Source: Strigamia acuminata (lineage: Eukaryota; Arthropoda; Chilopoda; Geophilomorpha; Linotaeniidae). From it: 64,000 nucleotides of DNA. Position numbers and translations under genes: made by a program. The notes below the pieces were generated by a model. It saw nothing but the letters and a program-made list of their open reading frames with translations, ran no database searches and was not told the origin of the DNA. Where the stretch lies: NCBI GenBank assembly GCA_949358305.1, contig OX442316.1, positions 3,348,001 through 3,412,000 of the forward strand, written 5' to 3'. Of the stretch, positions 53,301-63,430 are shown piece by piece (position 1 is the first letter of the stretch; each line of letters starts with the position of its first letter).

Positions 53301-54896
53301 AAAAAAATCCTTAAAAATATTTAAAAATCCTAAAAAAAAATCCTTAAGAATATTTAAAAATCCTAAAAAAAAATCCTTAAAAATATTTAAAAATCCTAAA
53401 AAAAAATCCTTAAGAATATTTAAAAATCCTAAAAAAAATCCTTAAAAATATTTAAAAATCCTAAAAAAAAATCCTTAAAAATATTTAAAAATCCTAAAAA
53501 ATCTTTAAAAATATTTAAAAATTCTAAAAATATTTAAAAATCCTAAAAATGTTTAAAATCCTAAAAAATTCGTAAAATAATAAAGAAATCGATGACTGTT
53601 GTTCGGATAACCAACCGTTCCACTACAATTCCTTTATTTACTTACTAATTTATTCAATTCAAATTCCAGGAGTACAAATGCCCATTCAATGACAACTGCA
53701 AAGTGGACGTCGTCACCCGTCGCTTCTGCCAGAAATGCCGCCTCAAAAAATGCTTCGACATCGGCATGAAAAAGGAATGGATAATGACGGACGAGGAAAA
53801 AAAAATGAAAAAACAAAAAATCGAAGAAAACCGGCACAAACGCCACCTCGAAGTATCCAACCCGAACAAACAACAAAACTCGCCCTCCTCCTCCGACTGC
53901 AGTTCCCTCGGCGTCTTCAGCCCCGGCTCCAACTCCATCGGCGTCACCAGCCCCATGTCCGCCTGCACCGTCGCGTCCACCCCCGCCGACGACAGCGAAC
54001 CCGAATCAAAACTCACCCGCCTCTCCCACGACCCCGAAACCTCCGACTGCGACAGCCCCACGAGCGCCCAGTCGCCCAACTCGTCGCCCAACAGCCCGCA
54101 AGACGCTCCAAAGTGCGAGAAAACCGTGAAAAACGAGGAATTCGACGACCCCGACCGACGGGACCCGCCCTCGCTCGTCTCCACCTCCTCCCTGCGCGTC
54201 CTGACCCCCTCGGAGACGGACAAACTGAACGAACTGACGGTCGCCAACCGCGCGATGCTCAGTCCGCTGCAGAACGACCCGCGCATGATGGGCTCGACGG
54301 ACCCGTCGCTGCTCAACGTGATCAACATGACGGACATCGCCATCCGGCGGCTCATCAAGATGTCCAAGAAGATCACGGGCTTCAAGAACCTGTGCCAGGA
54401 GGACCAGATTGCGTTGCTCAAAGGGGGGTGCACGGAACTGATGATTCTGCGCTCGGTGATGACGTACGACCCCGAGAACGGGTGCTGGGAGGGACCGAAG
54501 AAGTCGCTGTGCATCAAGCTGGAAGTGCTGCGCGAGGCGAAGGGGAATGTTTATGAGGAACACAAGCGGTTCATTCAGTCGTTCGAGCCGGCGTGGAGGA
54601 ATGACGAGAATATTATGTTGTTGATGAGTGCGGTGGCGCTGTTTAATCCGGACCGGGCGAATGTGATTCACGGGGATGTGATTAAGTTGGAACAGGAGGC
54701 GTATTTTTGTTTGTTGAGGAGGTATTTGGAGTCGTTGTATTACGGGTGTCAGGCGAGGTGTGTTTATGTTAAGTTGAGGCATAAGTTGGACGAGTTGCAC
54801 ATATTGAATGAGAATCACGTGAGGGTTTTTCTGGATGTGAATCCCAAGGATGTTGAGCCGTTGTTGATTGAAATATTTGATCTCAAGAATCAGTGA
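50396..54896 (+). CDS. Nuclear hormone receptor of the DAF-12/NHR-8/DHR96 group
   Basis: Ligand-regulated transcription factor acting in the nucleus. Proposed exons are 50396-50439, 52615-52822 and 53670-54896: 492 residues with phases 2 and 0. The DNA-binding domain spans exons 2 and 3. The first finger is [18 protein letters not shown] followed by ESCKAFFRR, whose ESCKA P-box marks the DAF-12, NHR-8, NHR-48 and DHR96 group. The second finger starts CPFNDNC and ends [10 protein letters not shown], followed by [10 protein letters not shown] Ser/Pro-rich hinge of roughly 130 residues leads to a full ligand-binding domain with the signature [20 protein letters not shown] and a helix-12 activation motif PLLIEIFDL. 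In this group ligands are bile-acid-like steroids, sterols or xenobiotics; which applies is unknown. The first exon is the least certain part: an in-frame ATG at 52649 is an alternative start. Exon 3 shows a strong codon-usage switch along its length. Confidence 0.88.
50440..52614 (+). other. First receptor intron
   Basis: Starts GTAAGTTG and ends in a long T run before TTAG. It holds a minisatellite (51215-51875). A possible alternative exon starts at 50625, in phase with the first exon and open for 44 codons, but has no recognisable similarity. Confidence 0.5.
51215..51875 (+). repeat. ~20-bp minisatellite, TTTTTTGTCTGAAAATGCA type
   Basis: Roughly 30 imperfect copies. The left two thirds use GTCTGAAAATGCA; the right third changes to ATCCGAAAAGTGCA. 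Long open frames on both strands come only from the period and the lack of stops and are not genes. Confidence 0.9.
52823..53669 (+). repeat. Second receptor intron, filled with ~33-bp A-rich minisatellite
   Basis: From about 52980 short CCTAAAAAATTCTAAAAAATT units dominate. From about 53150 to 53570 the unit is about 33 bp (AAAAATCCTAAAAAAAAATC plus CTTAAAAATATTT). Units with CTTAAAAAT and CTTAAGAAT alternate, giving a dimer of about 66 bp. The array splits the zinc-finger coding region. Confidence 0.88.
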
Positions 54897-56511
54897 GGGT
54901 TTTTGGCGGGGTTAAGTATTACTGGACTGCGAGCTGCAATTGGAGGAGGTGTTGTTGGCGTGAAGTGTCGGGAATGATCTCCAACTTCCTGTTTCAATTT
55001 TTTTTTTTTTTTTTTTGGTTTTTTCGACGTTTTTTTGTTTTTTTGTATTTTTTGTTGCTGGTATTTATGATTTTTTTACCCACAATTCGTCAGTTCGCAG
55101 TCTAGTGTATTTGGGTTTTTCGTTGAGGCTAGTGGTGTGGTGCTAGTCAGGTTTGTGGAGTGTGTTTGAAGTCGGTTTTTAATCGATAGGGATTCGAGAT
55201 TTGTTCATAAAAGACGGATGTTGTTGATTATATTTTTTATTTTTTAGAGTAATCTGGTAGAGGTATTGGTTGTTTGAGAGTATACTTTATCTTGTGTTGG
55301 TGTTAGGCCTGTGCGATGTTAGATTTTGAATGTTTGTGGTTAAGGTAAGTTGTGATTTGCGGTTTAAAATTTTGGAAAGAAGTCGATTTGAAGTCTTAAA
55401 ATTTTGAATTAGTCGATTTGAACTTTTAAAATTTTGAATTAGTCGATTAAAATCATAATAATTTTGAATAAATCGAGTAAAATCGTAACATTTGAGAAAG
55501 AAAATTAAAATCTCAGAAATTTTCGGATAAAATCGATTAAAATTTGAGAAATTTTGAAATAAACAATTAAAATTTTGGAAATTTTGTAGAAAAAGATTAA
55601 AAGGTTAGAAATTTAGAAAAAAAATCGATTAAAATCGATTAAAATTGATTAAAATCGATTAAAATTGATTAAAATCGATTAAAATTGATTAAAATCGATT
55701 AAAATTCTTCCAAATTCTAAAATAATTATTAAAATCCTTTAAAAATCCTACAAAAAAATTACTAAAATCCTTTAAAAATCCTACAAAAAAATTATTAAAA
55801 TCCTTTAAAAATCCTACAAAAAAATTATTAAAATCCTTTAAAAATCCTACAAAAAAATTATTAAAATCCTTTAAAAATCCTACAAAAAAATTATTAAAAT
55901 CCTTTAAAAATCCTACAAAAAAATTATTAAAATCCTTTAAAAATCCTACAAAAAAATTATTAAAATCCTTTAAAAAACCCGATCAAGATTGATATAAAAC
56001 ATAAAAATCCTTTTAAAAAGATCGATCAAAATTGTGAAAAAATCGCGATAATGCGATATATCGCCTTTGATTAATTGATATATCTAATCGCACAGGCCTA
56101 CAGTTGATATTGTATCGAATGCGAGGTGGAAATTGTGTCAAACGTTTTATTTTTAAATAATTTTTATATTTTTAATTTTAAGTTTTAATACATTACATAT
56201 TATATATTATGTAAATATAACGTGGCCAGTTATATACAATGCTCAAATGTACAAACGAAATGGAGAGAAATGTATTTTAAAATGCGCAGAATTTGCATTA
56301 CGGTATTTGTTCGATACCGATTGTACTTACACGCAGTGTAAAAGACGTTATTCACGAACTGGTGAAAATGTTTAATTTGCCAAAAAATATATAGAGAAGA
56401 TCCAACCAAATGTATTTATTTTCGTTACGGCTACGTTTCAGCCTAACCATGTTAGTCAAATGTTAGTCAAAGTAAAATAATAAAAAACAAACAAATCAAT
56501 TTAACGATAAC
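54897..56511. other. Receptor 3' region and convergent intergenic space
   Basis: Contains T-rich sequence after the receptor stop, the hAT-like element at 55304-56100 and then AT-rich sequence up to the reductase poly(A) signal. No other gene was seen. Confidence 0.55.
55304..56100. mobile_element. hAT-like element with an internal minisatellite
   Basis: The ends TAGGCCTGTGCGAT and ATCGCACAGGCCTA are inverted repeats, with ATCGCGATAATGCGATAT words just inside the right end. Internal blocks are AAAATCGATTAAAATTGATT repeats (about 55620-55710) and about seven copies of a 33-bp unit (TCCTTTAAAAATCCTACAAA plus AAAATTATTAAAA, about 55728-55970). No transposase is present. The superfamily is inferred from the tips only. 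Confidence 0.65.
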
Positions 56512-56517
56512 TTTATT
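56512..56517 (-). terminator. Poly(A) signal of the aldo-keto reductase gene
   Basis: AATAAA on the - strand, 37 bp after the stop codon at 56554-56556. Confidence 0.6.
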
Positions 56518-56553
56518 CATTTCACAAGTACACGGTCTGTGTGTGTTCTGCAG

Positions 56554-59500
56554 TTAGAATGCGGCGAGGAAAGGGTAATTTGGATGGTCTTTAACCCTAA
56601 AAACACAAGAAATAGAAGATTTATATGAAAAGATTGACTTATTTCGACCAAAAATGCATTTTTAGGCTCAAAAAATGTCTTAATTTAGGCGAAAATGGCA
56701 TAAAATGTGCAAAAATGTCTTAAATTAGGCTAGAAAACACAAAAATATGCAAAAATAGTGTTGATTTTAGACAAAAAAGAGCATTAAATCGCCTATTTTC
56801 AGCTAAAAAAAATTAAAGATTTGGGTAAAATTTAGTTGAATTACCAGTCCAAAGCAACCGCTCTAAAATTACGATTCAAGTTTTTCATGCTGCTCATGTC
56901 CTCGTCGGCCAATTCAAAATCAAACAACTAAATGAATAGATTTTTAAATGGTGAATATTTTTTTGGTTTTTTTAAATTCGATTTCTTGATCGTTTACTTT
57001 GAAATTCGATTCGATTCGTCCACGATTGGTACTCTTTGGGATCACGACCATCCCGCGTTGGATCAGGTATCGCAAACAAATCTAAAAATTAAACAAAATA
57101 TTTTTAAATTTAAAAGACTAAAATGACAAAAAATTACAGAAATGAAAAAAAATGGCAGAAATGACAAAATTTAACTAAAACAAATGACTGAAAATGACTA
57201 AAAATGACAAATAGACTGAAATTAAACTGAAATTAACTTTTAAAAATGACTAAATGACTAAAATTGCCTACCGTAAATTAATTTTAAAAACCACTGAAAT
57301 TGACTAAAATTAACTAAAATTAACTTAAAAATGACTAAATGACTGAAAATAACTAAAATTAACTTTAAAAAATAACTAACATCAACTTAAAAAATTGTAT
57401 TAAAATAACTTCAAAAAATGACTAAATGACTAAAATTGAAATAAATAACTTCAAAAAATGACTAAATGACTAAAATTGAATTAAAATAACTTCAAAAAAC
57501 GACTAAATGACTAAAATTGAATTAAAATAACTTTAAAAAATGACTAAATGACTAAAATTGAATTAAAATAACTTTAAAAAATGACTAAATGACTAAAATT
57601 GAATTAAAATAAATTCAAAAATTGACTAAATAAATTAAAATAACTTCAAAAAATGACTAAATGACTAAAATTGAATTAAAATAAATTCAGAAAGTAACTA
57701 AATGACTAAAATTAACTTCAAAAATGACTAAATGACTAAAATTAACTTTAAAAATGACTAAATGACTAAAATTGAATTAAAATAACTTCAAAAAATGACT
57801 AAATGACTAAAATTGAATTAAAATAAATTCAGAAAGTAACTAAATGACTAAAATTAACTTCAAAAATGACTAAATGACTAAAATTAACTTTAAAAATGAC
57901 TAAATGACTAAAATTGACTAACTTAAAAAATGTCTATAATGGACTAACTAACTAAAAAATGACTTAAAATGACTAAAAATGGCTATTTCCTCACTTGTGC
58001 AGCGGTTTTGCTGTGCTTGCTAGCCAAATTCAGAACGACGGGGTCGTTCAACAACACCGGATCGGAAGCTTGCACCCTACACGGCTCAAGAAATAATCAA
58101 TCAAAAAAGACAAAACGCGAGTATAATTTCATCTAACCATGGCCTAGCTGGCGAACCCAAACAACTATAAGCAGTCATCGCCAACTGTTTATCCTTGCAA
58201 AAATCAAAGAGCTTCTCCTGGCTCATGTAGGGGTTGCACTCCACTTGGAGCATCACCGGCTTGATCTCGCACACGTCGAGGATCCGCTGGATCTGAGCGC
58301 TGTTGAAATTCGACAATCCGATGTTTCGCACCATTCCTTCGCGGCAGCAATCCTCGATTCCCTGTACACGAGAAATTAACACGTTTTCATGTCCGAATTT
58401 AATTTGATTGTCATTTACTTTCCACGTCTCGAGGTAATCGACTTCGGTGGTGATGATTTTTCCGTTTTCGTCTTTCGGGAACAACTCCTCGCCCTCCTGC
58501 AACCAAAAATAGCGATTAGTAGCGGTGAAATTGGTAAGAAATGCGAGTTAGGCGATTAACTTTGTAAGCGATGGGCCAATGGATCAAATACAAATCTAGG
58601 TATTCCATTTTCAAGCTGCTCAGTGATCGTTTCAGGCATTCTTTAGCCAGTTTGCGGGAATGGTAAGTGTTCCAAACCTAGAAAAATGTAAAAAAAAAAA
58701 TTTTATTAGTTTATTTCGGTCAATTTTTGTTCATTTTCGTCATTTTTTAGTTGTTTATTTGCTAATTTTAGTCAATTTTAGTCGTTTTTAATCATTTATT
58801 TCATTAATTCTAATCAATTTTAGTCGTTTTTAATCATTTTTTTTATTAATTCTAGTCAATTGTAGTTCAGTTTATTCATTTTTTAGTCATTTGCAATTTT
58901 GCAGACATTTGTTAGTCATTTGCAATTTTGCAGACATTTGTTAGTCATTTGCAGATATTTTTTAGTCATTTGCAGACATTTTTTAGTCATTTTGGCAACC
59001 TTAGATGTGACGAATAAATCTTTTCGAACGACGACGCCTTCTTCGATTTTCTCTTTGATCGCATCGCCGATTTGGTCCTCGTTTTCGTACGCTAGCGCGC
59101 AGTCAAAATGGCGGTAGCCAATGTCGATGGCATCTTTAACTGCATTTCGTACTGCTTCTGCATCAGACTGGAATATAATAACAATCAAATAGTCAAGTTT
59201 AGTGATGGAAAATCAGTGGTTTCTATTTTTATTGTTCGAAAATTAATAAATTGGTGGTTTTTGAGGGTAAAAATAATTGATTTGGTGGTTTATGAAAATA
59301 AAAATAATTAATTTGGCGGTTTTTGAGGATAAAAATAATTAATTTGGTGGTTTTTGAGGGTAAAAATAATTAATTTGGTGGTTTTTGAGGGTAAAAATAA
59401 TTAATTTGGTGGTTTTTGAGGGTAAAAATAATTAATTTGGTGGTTTTTGAGGGTAAAAATAATTAATTTGGTGGTTTTTGAGGGTAAAAATAATTAATTT

Positions 59501-60154
59501 GGTGATTTTTGAGGGTAAAAATAATTAATTTGGTGGTTTTTGAGGGTAAAAATAATTAATTTGGTGGTTTATGAAAGTAAAAATAATTAATTTGGTGGTT
59601 TTTGAGGGTAAAAATAATTAATTTGGTGGTTTTTGAGGGTAAAAATAATTAATTTGGTGGTTTTTGAGGGTAAAAATAATTAATTTGGTGGTTTATGAAA
59701 GTAAAAATAATTAATTTGGTGGTTTTTGAGGGTAAAAATAATTAATTTGGTGGTTTTAAGGGTAAAAATAATTAATTTGGGAGTTTTTGAGGGTAAAAAT
59801 AATTAATTTGGTGGTTTTTGAGGGTAAAAATAATTAATTTGGTGATTTTTTAGGGTAAAAATAATTAATTTTGTGGTTTTTGAGAGTAAAAATAATTAAT
59901 TTGGTGGTTTTTGAGGGTAAAAATAATTAATTTGGTGGTTTTAAGAATAAAAATAATTAATTTGGGAGTTTTTGAGGTTTTTCTTCGTGCTAAAACTCAA
60001 GAAATTCCATTTTTTGACATTTTTTTTATAGAATTTTAAGAATTTTAAGAGTTTATTGATTTAGATTTAATACCTTCCAAGTCCCTAGTCCAATGACTGG
60101 AATTTCAGCGTCGTTAGACAGTCTCACTCGTGGAATTGGAATTTTTTCGGCCAT
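56554..60154 (-). CDS. Aldo-keto reductase (AKR1-like)
   Basis: Cytosolic NADPH-dependent reductase of aldehydes or ketones with a TIM-barrel fold. Nine exons: 60074-60154, 59000-59167, 58561-58677, 58419-58496, 58138-58361, 57995-58076, 56998-57081, 56845-56927 and 56554-56596. All phases agree and give 319 residues, the usual family length. The start MAEKIPIPRVRLSNDAEIPV is followed by GLGTWK. The catalytic tetrad is complete: D49 and Y54 in HFDCALAYENE, K83 in VTSK and H116 in IHWP. Also present are LSNFN, QVECNPY and the cofactor loop IPKST (about 264-268). The C-terminus DHPNYPFLAAF is typical. The leader exon seems to begin at 60193 after an acceptor, so an untranslated upstream exon is likely. 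Substrate cannot be predicted. The gene is divergent from the adaptor gene at 61092. Confidence 0.93.
57082..57994 (+). repeat. Reductase intron filled with TGACTAAAT minisatellite
   Basis: Units of about 40 bp built on AAAATGACTAAATGACTAAA and ATTGAATTAAAATAACTTC repeat across almost the whole intron (about 57110-57980). Given on the + strand; the gene is on the - strand. Confidence 0.88.
58678..58999 (+). repeat. Reductase intron with TTTAGTCATTTGCAGACA repeats
   Basis: Units of 20-35 bp with TTAGTCATTTGCAGACATTT or TTTTAGTCGTTTTTAATCAT. The core TTTAGTCA is the reverse complement of the TGACTAAA core at 57082-57994 in another intron of the same gene. Confidence 0.8.
59236..59982 (+). repeat. 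31-bp minisatellite in the first reductase intron
   Basis: About 24 copies of a 31-bp unit starting GGTGGTTTTTGAGGGTAAAA and ending ATAATTAATTT. A minor variant has TTTATGAAAGT in place of TTTTTGAGGGT and recurs irregularly. Confidence 0.95.
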
Positions 60155-60193
60155 TTTCGTCGGGTGCAGATTTCTATTAAACTGCTTATCTTT

Positions 60194-61091
60194 CTGGAAA
60201 AGAATAAAAAAAGTTAAATAAAAAGTAAAAAAAAATAATTTGTAATTGAAAAGATAGATACCGTAATTAACTTTTTTTTTTTTTAAACGACCTTTGGTAG
60301 ATAAGTTAAAATTCTAAGACACGTTTCATTCGCTTACGATTTTGATAGTCCTCACGCAACTGATGATAAGTCTAACTGGTATAGTTGCTATAGAAACATG
60401 TGTCTAAAACCAGGACGGAGTCTGCTGATATAAGTGGTTTAATAAATAAACAAATATTTTTTTAAATAGTTTTTATTGGTGTTAAAAAATTTCCGGTGAA
60501 ATTTTCTTATAGAGTAATATGTTTAAAAAAATTAAAATTATAATTCGTGTTTTTTTTTGTATAAAACTTTACACATCGGTCTTTGGCTAGCAGAACTAGC
60601 AACTTCTAAATGGAGAAACGGAATCAAGCGAATCAACATTCAACAGGTGGTTTTAATTTAAACCGAGAATAAAAAAGAACGAAGAAACCAAAATTTTCAA
60701 GTCTTTTAGACCAATAAACAATTTGAAAAAAAAAATAAAAAAAATACTCAACCACACAACTATAAATAATTTTCTTTTCGTTAATAAAAACATCCATTCC
60801 GTTTTTTATTTTAATTTTTTTTTTGTTATTTTTACTTTTCCGGTTGAAATTGTTGACATTTCTTAAGTTTCAACCACCTTAACATTAATTTTCACCAGAT
60901 GGCAGTAAATGTATCAGATTTCCTGCAGATTAATCACATCCTTCTAGCGAAATCCGGCCGAAGATCGCCGAGCGAGTTCGTGTTCTCCCGGACATGGTGC
61001 ACCGCCAATTGTAACGAAAGCGCATTGCACAAGACATAAGACAATGACCACTCATATGTCCCTCACTCGTTTACAGGTTATTGAATGATTC
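60194..61091. other. Divergent intergenic region between reductase and adaptor genes
   Basis: About 0.9 kb of AT-rich sequence between two genes reading away from each other. It probably contains both promoters and an untranslated first exon of the reductase. No repeat or motif stands out. Confidence 0.55.
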
Positions 61092-63430
61092 ATGATTCAG
61101 ATGGATACAGAAGAGCCGTTTAAACGGGGTTACCTGCTCACACCACCGCAAGGAAAACTGTTGAAGGTGAGAGAGTGAAAACATGAAAACGTGGAATTGG
61201 AAATTAACGAACACCGGAAATTTCTCTTCCTCTTTTCGATGATAGTGAAATTCGAGTTATTTGGAGTGGTTTTTATTTTACGTTTTTTTTTATTTGCAGC
61301 GATCTTGGCAGAAGAAGTATTTCGCGGTTTATCAAGCGAGTAATTTGGGTGTTGAGAGGGTCGAGGTGTTTGATTCGGAGATGTTGTATGCGAGACATCT
61401 GAGTCCGAATAAGTTGATTGCGTTGAATGATTGCATTAAGGTCGTACAAGCTCAGACTACTCAGAAGAATCAGAGTTATGTATTTGAGGTAAAATTGGCG
61501 AAAAATTAATTAATCATTAATGAAAGTTGATAAAAATTGATGAAAATTGTTGGGAATTAATGAAAGTTAATGAAAATTGATGGAAATTGACAAAAATTGA
61601 TGAAAATTGGCAAAGATTGATGGAAATGTAGAAAATTAGATGAAAATTGCAAAAATTAGATGAAAAAATCAACAAAAATTGAATGAAAATCGACTTAAAC
61701 TGCTAAAATGAAATTTTAGTAGTTCTTTTTATTTGGAAAATATTCATTTTTCAACATAAAAAAAACAAAAAAACATGGACTGGATGAAAACAATTTTAAT
61801 TTCTATTTCGATCAAAAACATCACATAGTTATACCGTATTACCCTGCTTTACGCCACATGCCGGTATAGTGCGAGTTTTAACTGCGTGCGCATAAACCCA
61901 GTTTGAACGTGCATGCCGGTGTAACTGAATGCAAATATTTTCAATAAGAATTGAGCCTAAACAAGCATAAAAAGCATTTTTAGATGCCCAAAATGTAGGA
62001 AATTGGTCTAAATTTTGATAAATTTACCCAGATTTTAGTAATAATCTTCAGAAAATTAAAAAAAACTTAAATTTCAGGCTAAATTCCTACATAATTATTC
62101 ATCCAGGCTCTTTTAAGTAAAAATGAACAATTGCGCAATTTCAGGTGATCTGCAGAAACCAAATCCACCAATTTTCAACCAGCACAACCCACGAACTCGC
62201 CGAATGGATCGCCGCATTCCAAACCGTGGCCTTCGGATCTCAACGACGCCCATCTCAACCCACAGCTCACGTGGCCACAACCCACCAACCCAAAGACTAC
62301 GACAAACTACACGAAGAAAACATGATCTACAGCTCCATGAGCAGACGTAAAAACCATTAAAAAACCAAAAAAAACCCAAAATTAATGCAAATCTCCATCT
62401 AGCCGAGATCTACACGATCCAAATCGTCGAATCCGAAGCTTCCAAACGTTGCAACTTGACCGGAACTTACCAATTCGTCGTCACCCCGCTCCACGTGTCC
62501 ATCTCGCCCACCAGCACCGCATCGAAACCGAGCAAACCGCTCTACACCTGGCACTACCGCCACATCCGGCGCTTCAGCCAAACCAAAGAGACTTTTTCGT
62601 TCGAGGCCGGCCGCAAGTGCGCGAGCGGCGAGGGCATCTTCACTCTCGAGACCAAAGAGGGCAACGCCATATTCCAATCGGTCGGAGTGTATCTAAAAAG
62701 CTACAAGAAACAGGGCCCCCTTCCGACCGGTCATTCTTCCAGTGACCAAAACGCGTCGACGACGCTTTCCTCCAATTCCAACTCGAATTCGTCGACGGAG
62801 ACGCAGAAATCGACGAACGACGAATCGCTGTACGAAAACACGGTGGTCGGAGCGACCGCGAGGCCCCCGATCACCAAGCCCCCCCGGAAGAACGTGGGGA
62901 AGGCCCCGGATGTGGTTGCTGCGAGCGAAACGGTCGATTTGACGACGAATTCGGACGTCGGGGGTCACTACGACGTGCCGGAAGATCGGGTGGATGCTTG
63001 GAAGACGCATGGATTGGAGAACGACAATATCCATACGGAAATCGGACCGGTCGGGGACGATAATGGACCGCTGTATGCGTCGGTCGATGTCACGTCGTTG
63101 CCGATCGCGAAGGTTTCGACGTTGAAGAGGTTTATGTCGGCGCCGGAAGTGCTGGCGGAGGCGAAAGAGAAGGTTTTGTTCCGACAGACGTCGATGTTTG
63201 GCTCACAGAATCAAGATGGCGATAGTTATGATCATTTGTTTGGGAGGCAACACGCGTCTAATAATGATCCGGATCATATTTATAAGAAGTTGGAGTTGTC
63301 GGTGGTGAATAAGTTGAAGTTGGGTGATGGTGGCGGGGAGAAGGAGGAGAAAGCGTCGGAGATTGAACATGTGGTGCAGAATAATCAGGTTTATAGTTTG
63401 GTAACTAAAGGGAATAAGATGGCGGGGTGA
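61092..63430 (+). CDS. DOK-type adaptor with PH and IRS-type PTB domains
   Basis: Docking protein acting at the membrane downstream of tyrosine kinases. Four exons: 61092-61166, 61300-61488, 62145-62346 and 62403-63430, giving 497 residues with matching phases. The PH domain covers about residues 11-125 (FKRGYLLTPPQGK.. SWQKKYFAVY.. ELAEWIAAF). The IRS/DOK PTB domain (about 157-260) has HIRRF and FSFEAGRKCASGEGIFTLET, including the arginines expected to hold phosphotyrosine. The tail carries candidate SH2-binding tyrosines: SLYENTV, GHYDVPED (a YxxP site), PLYASVD, SYDHLF and HIYKKLE. A second ATG lies at 61101; the bases before it end in CAG, so an upstream exon is possible. The last exon changes from C-ending to G/T-ending codons. 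A possible spliced extension is given separately (63786). Confidence 0.92.
61489..62144 (+). other. Adaptor intron with short TTGATGAAAA repeats
   Basis: From 61500 to about 61690 it is a run of degenerate 12-14 bp units (AAAATTGATGAA). The rest is unique AT-rich sequence. Confidence 0.7.

Noticed and set aside
53735-54556. 273-codon + frame overlapping the receptor
   Set aside because: An Arg/Pro/His-rich out-of-frame shadow caused by C-rich codons in the real frame.
54006-54818. 270-codon frame on the - strand opposite the receptor exon
   Set aside because: It is a shadow of the GC-rich receptor exon. The + frame has the complete receptor domain, and the - frame has no family motif.
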